A stretch of 32,738 nt of DNA from the NCBI GenBank assembly GCA_028688935.1, contig JAQTXE010000002.1:1-32738 (forward strand). The letters are read 5' to 3'. The DNA comes from Syntrophales bacterium. GTDB lineage: Bacteria; Desulfobacterota; Desulfobaccia; Desulfobaccales; 0-14-0-80-60-11. Below the pieces are notes generated by a model. The model searched no databases, was not told where the DNA came from, and saw nothing but the letters and a program-made list of their open reading frames with translations. The translations under genes and the position numbers were made by a program. Below are positions 9,340 to 17,825 of this stretch, piece by piece (within the stretch, counting starts at the first letter, position 1; every line of letters begins with the position of its first letter).

Positions 9340-11607
9340 TCAAGCCTGTCCCAAAGAGAACAGACCGGCCAGGTCCAGGATCAGTCCCACCCGTCCATCA
9401 CCCAGGATGGTGCCCCCGGCCAGACCTTTGATATTCTGCAAAGATCCTCCTAAAGATTTGATCACCACTTCCTGTTTGCCCAAAATGTCATCCACCAGGA
9501 GTCCTCTTTGCTTGCCTTCATGCTCTACCACCATGACCAGGGCCTGGGTGGGATGGATATCCCCGTTGCCGGCCCTGAAAAGCCGGTGCAGTCGCAGCAA
9601 GGGAATGAGCTGGCTGCGGACCTTGATAAGCTCCCCCTGGCCCTGGACCGTAAAATAATCGGAGGTTGCGGGGCGCAAGGTCTCCCGCACGGCCACGGCC
9701 GGCAGGATATAACGCTCCTTTCCCACTTTAACCACCAAACCGTCGATTATTGCCAGGGTCAAAGGCATGCGGATGCTGAAGCGGCTGCCCAACTGTGGCC
9801 GGGAGTGGATCTCGACCTTGCCCTGCAGCCTTTCAATGGTCAGACGCACCACGTCCATGCCCACGCCCCGGCCGGAGATATCGGTGATCTTTTCCGCGGT
9901 GCTGAATCCGGGCTCGAAAATGAGGTTATCAATCTGGGAAGGGGTGAGCTGTTCCCCGGGTTGGACCAAACCCTTCTCCTGGGCTTTGGCCAGGATGCGT
10001 TCCCGGTCCAGGCCGCGGCCATCTTCTTCGATGTCGATGACCACGTTGCCCCCCTTATGATAGGCCCGCAACCACAAATTACCTGTGGGAGGTTTGCCCT
10101 GGGCCTCCCTTTCCTTGGGAGTCTCCAGGCCGTGATCCACGGCGTTGCGCACCAGATGCACCAGGGGATCGTAGATGGCCTCCACCATGTTGCGGTCGAT
10201 CTCGGTTTCTTCCCCCTCGATGAACAATTCCACCTGTTTCTTGGATTTGCGGGAAAGGTCCCGCACCAGGCGCACCATCTTCCGCAGGGTCTGGCCTATG
10301 GGGATCATGCGCATGGACATGGAGATCATCTGCAGTTCCGAGGTGATACGGGACATCTGGGCCAGGTCCCGCTCCAGCTTGGGGTCGGAGATTCCCTGGA
10401 GATTCGGGTTTTGCCTCACCTGGCTCTGGGCGATTACCAGCTCTCCCATCAGGTTCACCAGATTGTCCACCTTGGCCAGGTCGATCTTGATGGTGGGGGG
10501 CAATTGGGCGTCAGCCGCCGCTTTCCCCTCCGCCCCCGCCGGGCTGGCCGCGGCTTCGCCGCCCTTCTCCTCGATCAACTGATCCACCAGGGCCTTGGCC
10601 ACCTTTTTGGGGGCCACCTTGCCTTCTTTGACCAGGATTTCTCCCAGGGGCGGGGCCCCGGCTTCTGCCTTTTGCTGTTCCAGGGCCTCGCTCAAGTCGG
10701 AACTGCTCAGTTCCCCCTGGGAAATCAGGATTTCTCCCAACTGGCGCTTGGGGACCTGTACCCCGGCCTCATCCTGATTTTGCAGTTGCTTGACCTGGTC
10801 CTTTATATGCTGTAGTTCGAACTGCCGGGGAGGCCGCTGTTCAGACAGGGCTTCCTGGAGGTCGTCCAACATCTCTTTAAGGGCATCCACCCCCGTCAGG
10901 GTGAGATCGATGATAGCCGCATTGATACTCAGACGGCCGCTCCTGGCTTCATCCAGAAGAGATTCTACTTCATGGCTTAAGTCCTGTATTTGAGGGAGAT
11001 TTAAAAAGCCCGCCACTCCCTTGATGGTATGAAAAGGGCGGAAAACGGCATTGATGGCCGTCAAATCCGTGGGAGCTTGCTCCAGATGGACCAGGCCGCT
11101 TTCGATCCCCTCCAGGTGCTCCCGGGCTTCAGCGATGAAATTGGCGGTCAGCTCCTGATCTTCCCAAACGAATTCTTTCGGGGCGCCGGCCACTTCCGGC
11201 TCTGCCTCCGCCTCCTCCTCTGATACGGCAGAACCTTCACCAGTGTCTCCCAATCCCAACTCTTGGGAGAAACGGCAGTAGCTTCTCCAAGCCTCGGTGT
11301 CCGTGGAGAATTTACGGTCCCGGGCCCAGGCCAGTAGCAGACTGACGCCTTGACCTAATAGTTCCTGGGCCTTGGCTGCTGGGCCAATCTCTTGCAGGAT
11401 CAGCTTGTTACCTACCTCTTCCAACTGCTGAAACAATGACACCGCCTCCGCGGTGGTCTCCGCATCCAGCAGTTTCTGGAGGCTTTCCAAGTGATTCAGA
11501 AAATCTCCCAGGCCCGGGAGGTCCCCTTCCTCCAGCATGACCACTTTGAGAGCCAAACCCTCTAAGCCTGCGATGATTTTCTGATTATCCGGGGTTTTCT
11601 TTGTCAA
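9340..11607 (-). CDS. cheA: Chemotaxis sensor kinase CheA with long N-terminal extension and MshEN-like insert
   Basis: HPt FHTIKGVAGF, P3/P4 (HLVRNAVDHGLETPKERE, DDGRGLDRERI-type region, ISGRGVGMDVV), CheW-like C-terminus. Confidence 0.95.
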   Translation of the reverse strand: MTKKTPDNQKIIAGLEGLALKVVMLEEGDLPGLGDFLNHLESLQKLLDAETTAEAVSLFQQLEEVGNKLILQEIGPAAKAQELLGQGVSLLLAWARDRKFSTDTEAWRSYCRFSQELGLGDTGEGSAVSEEEAEAEPEVAGAPKEFVWEDQELTANFIAEAREHLEGIESGLVHLEQAPTDLTAINAVFRPFHTIKGVAGFLNLPQIQDLSHEVESLLDEARSGRLSINAAIIDLTLTGVDALKEMLDDLQEALSEQRPPRQFELQHIKDQVKQLQNQDEAGVQVPKRQLGEILISQGELSSSDLSEALEQQKAEAGAPPLGEILVKEGKVAPKKVAKALVDQLIEEKGGEAAASPAGAEGKAAADAQLPPTIKIDLAKVDNLVNLMGELVIAQSQVRQNPNLQGISDPKLERDLAQMSRITSELQMISMSMRMIPIGQTLRKMVRLVRDLSRKSKKQVELFIEGEETEIDRNMVEAIYDPLVHLVRNAVDHGLETPKEREAQGKPPTGNLWLRAYHKGGNVVIDIEEDGRGLDRERILAKAQEKGLVQPGEQLTPSQIDNLIFEPGFSTAEKITDISGRGVGMDVVRLTIERLQGKVEIHSRPQLGSRFSIRMPLTLAIIDGLVVKVGKERYILPAVAVRETLRPATSDYFTVQGQGELIKVRSQLIPLLRLHRLFRAGNGDIHPTQALVMVVEHEGKQRGLLVDDILGKQEVVIKSLGGSLQNIKGLAGGTILGDGRVGLILDLAGLFSLGQA

Positions 11608-11724
11608 CTATCGCCTCCTGAAACACCTTTAAGCAGGCGGCGCCGAGATAATGCCGGCAAGCTGCTTATTCCCTATGTCTCTATGACCTTCAACAGGAAC
11701 TCCAATATTTACCGGGCCGCCATC

Positions 11725-12123
11725 TCAGCCGGCCAGTTTCTTAAAAATCTGCTCCAGCTTTTCCTGCAATACTTCCGCGGTGAACGGTTTCACCACGTAA
11801 TTATTCACTCCGGCTTTTACCGCGGCCACCACGTTCTCTTTGAGCCCCTCGGCAGTGACCATCAACACCGGCAGATTTGCGGTTTTAGGATCTTTGCGAA
11901 TCCTTTCCAACAGTTCCAACCCGGTCATGTTAGGCATATTCCAGTCCGTCACCACCAGGCCGATATTTTCATTCTTCAAGACCTGCAAGGCCGCCTGGCC
12001 GTCTTCCGCCTCCACTATGTCGTCGAAACCTATCTGCTTGAGAATGTTGCGGACAATCTTGCGCATGGTGGCAAAGTCATCCGCCACCAGGACTTTCATG
12101 CCATAATCGATATTCTTCTCCAT
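11725..12123 (-). CDS. cheY: Chemotaxis response regulator CheY
   Basis: [67 protein letters not shown]. Confidence 0.95.
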   Translation of the reverse strand: MEKNIDYGMKVLVADDFATMRKIVRNILKQIGFDDIVEAEDGQAALQVLKNENIGLVVTDWNMPNMTGLELLERIRKDPKTANLPVLMVTAEGLKENVVAAVKAGVNNYVVKPFTAEVLQEKLEQIFKKLAG

Positions 12124-12172
12124 GTTGGTCGCCCTAATCTCCTCTTAGGAAGACTAAACTCCATCTGCTCCG

Positions 12173-12201
12173 CCATTCCTCACCATCCTGGTGAGAGATG
12201 G
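12173..12201. promoter_or_regulatory. 29-bp interrupted palindrome in the divergent cheY / M24-peptidase intergenic region
   Basis: CCAT-tc-CTCACCA-tcc-TGGTGAG-ag-ATGG. Confidence 0.5.
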
Positions 12202-12410
12202 GGGCAGTTTGGGTAACATCATGATATTACTTGTATAATTGTATTATGCTCCTAAGGATGAAACACCGGTGTCTCTGGCAAACCCCACCGGAATTCGCCC
12301 TTTCTCACCAGACTTTTCGACTTCTCTAGAGGATATCTTTAACGAAAACTTAATATTCTTCTCCTTTTCTTCCCTTGCTTTTCCCGGGTATTTTCCGCAA
12401 AATCCGGGCT

Positions 12411-13523
12411 ATGGAGACCGCTATTGCCACTGCGCGCCTACTGGCTTTAAGGGGGGGCTGGACCCCGGAACAGGATGCCCTGTTGGTGGCCGGACCTGAA
12501 AACCGCCGTTATCTCAGTGGGTTTACCGCTCGTGATGAAATTCTCACCGAAAGCAGCGGCATGCTTCTGGTTACCAGGGAAAAGGCCTTTCTCCTCACCG
12601 ATTTCCGCTATCTGGAATGGGCCCGGCAGGAAGCCTTAGGCCTGGAAGTAGTGATGTATTCCCATTCTCTGGGAGCGACCCTGGCTGGACTCCTGCAGGA
12701 TGCCGGGGTGCGGGTCCTGGGGTTCGAGGAAACTTACCTGACTTACCGGCAGTACCAACGCTTCAGCCAGGCGGTGGCGGAAGCCGGCCTCAGCGTGGAC
12801 TGGCAGCCGGTTTCCGGCATGGTGGAGGCCCTGCGGGAGACCAAAGCCCCGGAGGAGGTGGCTGCCATCCGCCGGGCCCTGGCCCTGACGGAAGAAGCCC
12901 TCCAGGAGGTGGCCCGGTCCCTGGCTCCGGGCCAGACGGAGGGGGAGGTGGCCTGGAAGATCGAGAGGCTTCTCCGGGAAAAAGGCGCCGAAGGCCTGGC
13001 TTTTCCTCCCATTGTCGCGGGAGGCCCCAACAGCGCCCGCCCCCACCATCAGCCCGGGGATTACCGGCTCCAGGAAGGGGAACCCATCATCATCGACATG
13101 GGCGCCCGGGTGGCCGGCTATTGCGCCGATCTGACCCGCACTTTTGTCCTGGGACCCCCGGATGAGCACTTCCGGAAGATTTACACCCTGGTGCGCCAGG
13201 CCCAGGATAAGGCGGAACAGGAATTGCGGGCGGGCCTGGACAGCCGGGACGGAGACGCCCTGGCCCGGGAAGTGATCGCGGCCGCGGGTTATGGTGAGGC
13301 CTTCGGCCACTCTTTAGGGCACGGCGTGGGCCTAGCGGTGCACGAAGCCCCCAGCCTCAGCCCCCATAAAGACCGGGCCACCACTCTATTGGCGGGCAGC
13401 ATCGTCACCGTGGAACCCGGCATCTACCTCACCGGCTGGGGCGGCGTGCGCCTGGAAGACATGGCCCTGCTCCATGAAGACCGGGCGGAGGTGCTGACTG
13501 AAATTGGGTTTTATGAGTGGTGA
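12411..13523 (+). CDS. M24 family Xaa-Pro aminopeptidase (start taken at METAIATARLL)
   Basis: IDMGARVAGYCADLTRTF, GHSLGHGVGLAVHEAPSL, VTVEPGIYL, GGVRLEDMALL. Confidence 0.93.
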   Translation: METAIATARLLALRGGWTPEQDALLVAGPENRRYLSGFTARDEILTESSGMLLVTREKAFLLTDFRYLEWARQEALGLEVVMYSHSLGATLAGLLQDAGVRVLGFEETYLTYRQYQRFSQAVAEAGLSVDWQPVSGMVEALRETKAPEEVAAIRRALALTEEALQEVARSLAPGQTEGEVAWKIERLLREKGAEGLAFPPIVAGGPNSARPHHQPGDYRLQEGEPIIIDMGARVAGYCADLTRTFVLGPPDEHFRKIYTLVRQAQDKAEQELRAGLDSRDGDALAREVIAAAGYGEAFGHSLGHGVGLAVHEAPSLSPHKDRATTLLAGSIVTVEPGIYLTGWGGVRLEDMALLHEDRAEVLTEIGFYEW

Positions 13524-13535
13524 TTATGCGGCCAT

Positions 13536-13703
13536 ATGTATGATTGTGAAGCCGTCTTCAAGCTCGATTGCCCCGAAGGCCCAACGGAATTACGAGAAAA
13601 CTACAATTTTCCGGCGAAAGAGCTTTCAAAGATCAAGGCGGCTTTGACGGAAAGAACGGCGCACTTATGCGCCGGATGGAGCAGGATTCATGAATCGCCC
13701 TAA
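13536..13703 (+). pseudogene. 5'-truncated DUF4160-like gene remnant
   Basis: Reading frame MYDCEAVFKLDCPEGPTELRENYNFPAKELSKIKAALTERTAHLCAGWSRIHESP* resembles the C-terminal part of DUF4160 proteins. The N-terminal part is absent and the frame is closed upstream by the TGA at 13521-13523. Confidence 0.6.
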
Positions 13704-14117
13704 AAACGAAATCGCAGCGGCAAACAAACGGGCCGCGGCGCTGATGGCCAAAACACCGACCGCGGTAGCGGCGCGTTATGACCGCTGCATCGGCCGCCTG
13801 GTAATCGATCTGAGCACAGGTTTGTCCATCGCGTTTAAACCGCATGACGCGGAAGGGCTCGAAAATGCTAAGCCGGAGCAGCTTGCCAAAATCGAGATTT
13901 CACCGTCAGGCTTCGGCCTTCACTTCCCGGACCTTGAGCTGATCTCTACCTTCCCGGCCTTCTGGAAGGTTTTCTTGGCTCCCGGAAGTGGATGGCTTCG
14001 CAGTTGGGCAAGACAGGAGGACGGTCAACCTCGGCGGCTAAAACCGCCGCGTCCCGGTCAAACGGCAAGAGGGGAGGGAGACCGAAAAAGAAACCTCACG
14101 TCCCCGACGCGGCCTAA
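13690..14117 (+). pseudogene. DUF2442-like gene with a single-base frameshift
   Basis: Frame 1 from ATG 13690 gives ARYDRCIGRLVIDLSTGLSIAF...AKIEISPSGFGLHFPDL. The family-like continuation ADLYLPGLLEGFLGSRKWMASQLGKTGGRSTSAAKTAASRSNGKRGGRPKKKPHVPDAA* is read in another frame from 13938 to TAA at 14115-14117. Confidence 0.75.
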
Positions 14118-14183
14118 AGATCGAGGATAAATGTTCATCTGGGGGGAGGGCAAGGCCCCTTAATTCCTGGCTCCTCCCAAATT

Positions 14184-14630
14184 TTACTTTTTAGCCAGGT
14201 GGATATAAGTGCACATGGCTTTGGCCACCAGGCGTTCGCCCTGGCGCACCTCCACCTCCCCTAAAGAGATGGTGCGGCCCCGTTTAGTGATGCGGGCCGC
14301 GGCCTCCACTTCCCCCTCTTTCACCGCGGCCAGGAAGTTGATCTTCATCTCCACGGTGTTGATGGTCTCCCCTTCTTTAACCAGGCTATAAAGCGCGAAG
14401 GCCACGGCTTCGTCCGCCAGCGCGGCGATGGCTCCCCCCTGGAGGAGGCCGATGGAGTTGGCCAGCTCCCCCTTAAAAGGCAGGACAAACTGGGCGTAGC
14501 CCCGCCCCAGTTGGGGCGCCTGAATGCCCATGAATTTGATGAAAGGGTTGGCGGCCAGCCGGGCTCGAATATTTTTTTCCAACTCCGGGGGCAATGGTTC
14601 CACTGGGGTTTTCATAAAGGTCTCCACCAT
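14184..14630 (-). CDS. PaaI-like hotdog-fold thioesterase
   Basis: FIKFMGIQAPQLGRGYAQFVLPFKGELANSIGLLQGGAIAALADEAVAFAL. Confidence 0.85.
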   Translation of the reverse strand: MVETFMKTPVEPLPPELEKNIRARLAANPFIKFMGIQAPQLGRGYAQFVLPFKGELANSIGLLQGGAIAALADEAVAFALYSLVKEGETINTVEMKINFLAAVKEGEVEAAARITKRGRTISLGEVEVRQGERLVAKAMCTYIHLAKK

Positions 14631-14794
14631 TAATTTTGGACCACCAGGATGCTAAAGAAAATGAAGAAATAATATACTGCCCGATGGCAAAGACACCTGG
14701 CAGTGCCTATTTTTTGGACTATCCCAGTCTCCTTTGTGTCTCTGTGATAAATTCTTTATAATTATATAATTGAATTCTCAATAGGAGATTATCC

Positions 14795-15550
14795 ATGAAA
14801 ATCGCCATCAGCGGCAAAGGCGGGGTGGGCAAGACCACCCTGGCGGCCTGTCTCATCAAATACTTTGCCAACCAGGGAAAAAAGGTCCTGGCCGTGGACG
14901 CGGACCCGGACGCCAACCTGGCCCTGGCCCTGGGCGTTAACGATCCGGAAAACATCACGCCTCTTAGCATGATGAAAGATCTGATCGCCGAACGCACGGA
15001 CTCCACCCCCGGGAAAATGGGGGGGTTTTTTAAGATGAACCCCAAGGTGGATGACATTCCGGAAAAATACTCCCGCCAAATGGACGGGGTCAAGCTCATC
15101 GTCATGGGGGGCGTCAAGAAAGGGGGCAGCGGCTGCATCTGCCCGGAAAGCGTGATGCTCCGCACCCTGGTGACCCACCTGGTGCTCCTTAGGGATGAAG
15201 TGGTGGTCATGGACATGGAGGCCGGCATCGAGCATCTGGGCCGGGCCACCGCTAAAGGCGTGGACAAGCTCATCGTGGTGGTGGAGCCGGGACGCCGCAG
15301 CCTGGAGACGGCCCAACAGGTCCGGAAACTGGCCCAGGACCTGGGTCTGGAGAAGGTGGCGGTGGTGGCCAACAAGGTGCGCCAGCCCCAGGACCTGGAG
15401 TTCATCAAGGAACATCTCCAGGGTTTGCCCCTGTTGGGGTATCTCTCCTTTGACGAGAAAATCATCGATGCGGACTTGAAGGCCCGGCCGCCTTATGAGA
15501 CCAACCCCGCCTTGCTGGAGAAGGCCAAAGAAATCGCCGTGCAGTTATAA
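14795..15550 (+). CDS. CooC/AcsF-like nickel-insertion ATPase (MinD/ParA family)
   Basis: MKIAISGKGGVGKTTLAACL deviant Walker A, CxC-type GCICPES, VVMDMEAGIEHLGRATAKGVD. Confidence 0.88.
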   Translation: MKIAISGKGGVGKTTLAACLIKYFANQGKKVLAVDADPDANLALALGVNDPENITPLSMMKDLIAERTDSTPGKMGGFFKMNPKVDDIPEKYSRQMDGVKLIVMGGVKKGGSGCICPESVMLRTLVTHLVLLRDEVVVMDMEAGIEHLGRATAKGVDKLIVVVEPGRRSLETAQQVRKLAQDLGLEKVAVVANKVRQPQDLEFIKEHLQGLPLLGYLSFDEKIIDADLKARPPYETNPALLEKAKEIAVQL

Positions 15551-15555
15551 AAAAT

Positions 15556-15641
15556 AGGGAAAAAAGGGGAAAGGGGGAAAAGGGCAAGAAAGAAGAAGTC
15601 TTTCCGGACCTTCCCCTTTTTCCCTTTTACCCTTTTCGCCC
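15556..15641. repeat. Inverted pair of short-period A/G-rich and T/C-rich tandem arrays (possible terminator-like hairpin)
   Basis: AGGGAAAAAAGGGGAAAGGGGGAAAAGGGC (15556-15585) faces CCTTCCCCTTTTTCCCTTTTACCCTTTTCGCCCT (about 15608-15641). Confidence 0.6.
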
Positions 15642-15660
15642 TGCTGGTATAACAGCCTGC

Positions 15661-16959
15661 ATGGAAAACGCCCCCAGCCCCTATCAACCCTCCTTCCGTC
15701 TTAAGCTCCTGGTCGTCGGCGTCCTCTATTTTGCCGAGGGGGTGCCCTATGGCTTTGTGGTTACCACCCTCTCTTTTTTCCTCCGGGGGCAAGGGGTGCC
15801 CCTGGAGCAAATCGGCATTTTAAGCCTCCTGGGCCTGGCCTGGAGTTTTAAAATCCTCTGGAGCCCTCTGGCCGACCGCTACGGCTCCCGGGCCGCCTGG
15901 CTGGTCCCCTCCCAGGTGATAATCGTCCTCTGCCTGGCGATCTTCTCTCTGCGCACCGGCCAGCCCATCGGCTGGGTCTTCTTTGTGCTGGTGGGGCTCA
16001 TGTGCCTGGCTTCGGCCACCCAGGACCTGGCGGTGGACGCTTATACCATCGACCTCCTGGAGCCCAAAGAGCTGGGTCTGGCCAACGGCGTCCGTAACGG
16101 CGCCTATCGGGTGGGAGCCCTGTCCGCGGGCTCCGGCTTGCTGATTATCAGCGACTGGGTGGGTTGGCAGCCTGCCTTTGTGGCCTTAGGCGTGGTGATG
16201 ACGGCCCTGGTCGTTACCGTTCTGGTCTTCCGGCCCTTTCACCTGCCCCGGCCGGGGGAGGCAGGACGTCATCCAGCCGGCGAAAAAGGCTTGGCCATGA
16301 TTAAGGAGGCCTTCAAAATACTGAAGCGCCACCCCTATTTCCCGGCCATCATCGTCTTTGCTCTCACTTTCAAGGCCGGAGACGCGCTCATGGCCTCCAT
16401 GGTTTCTCCCTTTTGGAAGGACCAGGGGTTCAGCGGCAGCGAATTCGGGGTGGTCTCCGGCATCCTGGGGGCCGGGGCCACCATCCTGGGGGGGGTTCTG
16501 GGGGGCTGGGCCACCAGCCGCTGGGGCATCGGCCGGGGGCTGTGGACCATGGGCCTCCTCCAGGCCGTCTCCAATCTGGGCTATTGGGCCGCGGCCCTGC
16601 CGGGCATGACCCGCTATGCGGTCTTTACCATTTCCCTGCCGTTTCTCTCCCATCCCGTGGCCGTCTATCCCATTTATCTGGCGTCCCAGGGGGAAAGTAT
16701 TTCGTCGGGCATGGGCTCCGCGGCCTTCATGGCCTATCTCATGGCCTTGTGCGACAAACGCTTCAGCGCTATGCACTATGCCTTTTTCGCCATGCTCTTC
16801 AGCTTCGGGGCCCGGATCTTCGGCTACCTGGGGGGCTGGGGCGCGGCCTATTTCGGCTACGCCAACTTCTTCTTCCTCAGCTTCCTGGCCGCACTCCCCG
16901 CGTTCGCCCTGCTGCCGTGGATCCTGCCGGTAATTAATCGGATTGAGGGGAGAGAATAA
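15661..16959 (+). CDS. MFS transporter, AmpG-like
   Basis: VLYFAEGVPYGFVVTTLSFFLRGQGV, LADRYGSRAAWLVPSQ, ATQDLAVDAYTIDLL; multiple hydrophobic helices. Confidence 0.85.
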   Translation: MENAPSPYQPSFRLKLLVVGVLYFAEGVPYGFVVTTLSFFLRGQGVPLEQIGILSLLGLAWSFKILWSPLADRYGSRAAWLVPSQVIIVLCLAIFSLRTGQPIGWVFFVLVGLMCLASATQDLAVDAYTIDLLEPKELGLANGVRNGAYRVGALSAGSGLLIISDWVGWQPAFVALGVVMTALVVTVLVFRPFHLPRPGEAGRHPAGEKGLAMIKEAFKILKRHPYFPAIIVFALTFKAGDALMASMVSPFWKDQGFSGSEFGVVSGILGAGATILGGVLGGWATSRWGIGRGLWTMGLLQAVSNLGYWAAALPGMTRYAVFTISLPFLSHPVAVYPIYLASQGESISSGMGSAAFMAYLMALCDKRFSAMHYAFFAMLFSFGARIFGYLGGWGAAYFGYANFFFLSFLAALPAFALLPWILPVINRIEGRE

Positions 16960-16962
16960 AGA

Positions 16963-16993
16963 CGGTTTTCGGTTCCCGGTTTCCGGTTTCCGG
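16963..16993. repeat. Heptad tandem array, unit CGGTTTC
   Basis: CGGTTTT CGGTTCC CGGTTTC CGGTTTC CGG, beginning 4 nt after the stop of the upstream CDS. Confidence 0.85.
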
Positions 16994-17114
16994 CACAAAC
17001 AAAGTCAGGGATCATGAAAAGCCAACGCCCACAGCAAAAAACTCATTTTAATAGTTCGCTGGCGATTGCCTCCTCTATCCTGGAAAACTCATCTTATTTC
17101 TTTGGGAACTAATT

Positions 17115-17660
17115 TTGACCAACCGAAAACCGAAAACTGAAAACCGAAAACTGCGTATTCTACTCACCGGCCCTCCCCGATGCGGCAAGACCACGGTGGT
17201 GCAAAAAGTGGCGGCCCGTTTTCCGGGCCGGGCCGCAGGGTTTTACACCCGGGAAGTGCGGGAGAGGGGCGAACGGGTGGGCTTTGAGATCGTCACCCTG
17301 GACGGCCTGGTAGCGTGGCTCAGCCATGTGGATTTTCCCGGACCGTTGCGGGTGGGCAAATATGGCGTGGACCTGGAAGATTTTCACCGGCTGGCCCTGC
17401 CGGCCATGGCTTATCAGCCGGGGATTGACCTGATCATCGTGGATGAGATCGGCAAGATGGAGTGTTTATCGTCCCGCTTCGAGGAGGCCATGGAGCGGCT
17501 TTGGACCGCGCCCGCGCCTTTGCTGGTGACTGTGGCCGAGAAAGGGGGCGGCTATATCCGCAAAGTTAAAGAGAAGCCGGATAAAACGCTGATCCGCATC
17601 ACTCCCGGCAACCGGGACGATCTGCCGGAGAGGATTTTGCAACTCCTTTTGAAATATTAA
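17115..17660 (+). CDS. THEP1-type nucleoside-triphosphatase (start uncertain; TTG at 17115 used)
   Basis: RILLTGPPRCGKTTVVQKVA Walker A, LIIVDEIGKMECLSSRF Walker B. Confidence 0.88.
   Translation: MTNRKPKTENRKLRILLTGPPRCGKTTVVQKVAARFPGRAAGFYTREVRERGERVGFEIVTLDGLVAWLSHVDFPGPLRVGKYGVDLEDFHRLALPAMAYQPGIDLIIVDEIGKMECLSSRFEEAMERLWTAPAPLLVTVAEKGGGYIRKVKEKPDKTLIRITPGNRDDLPERILQLLLKY
17121..17153. repeat. Heptad tandem array, unit AACCGAA
   Basis: AACCGAA AACCGAA AACTGAA AACCGAA AACTG; inverse complement type of the 16963-16993 array; overlaps the 5' end of the THEP1 ORF. Confidence 0.85.
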
Positions 17661-17686
17661 CTATAGAAGCTAATCATCTCTCGTAC

Positions 17687-17756
17687 CCGGGGTTCTGCCC
17701 TGAAAAGGTATGCCCCGGCGCAGGCTAAAGCCTGCGGCTACCTTTGACAACCCCGG
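17687..17756. repeat. Nested palindromic (REP-like) intergenic element
   Basis: CCGGGGTT (17687-17694)/AACCCCGG (17749-17756), AAAGGTA (17704-17710)/TACCTTT (17739-17745), CGCAGGCT-aa-AGCCTGCG (17719-17736). Confidence 0.8.
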
Positions 17757-17825
17757 AGAGGTCTTCCCACTCACTTTCCCCTGTCATCATTGCAATTTAG
17801 CCTCCCCAGGCATATAATTTCCTAA

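Noticed and set aside
9508-10815. 435-aa plus-strand ORF antisense to cheA
   Set aside because: Low-complexity His/Gly/Leu-rich translation with no family motifs; explained by high-GC codon bias opposite a well-supported CheA.
13690-14130. Full 146-aa plus-strand ORF as an intact novel protein
   Set aside because: The C-terminal third is out of frame relative to the family-like DUF2442 tail; treated as a frameshifted gene.
16186-16998. 270-aa minus-strand ORF opposite the MFS gene
   Set aside because: Gly/Pro/His-rich shadow ORF; the MFS reading has clear membrane helices.
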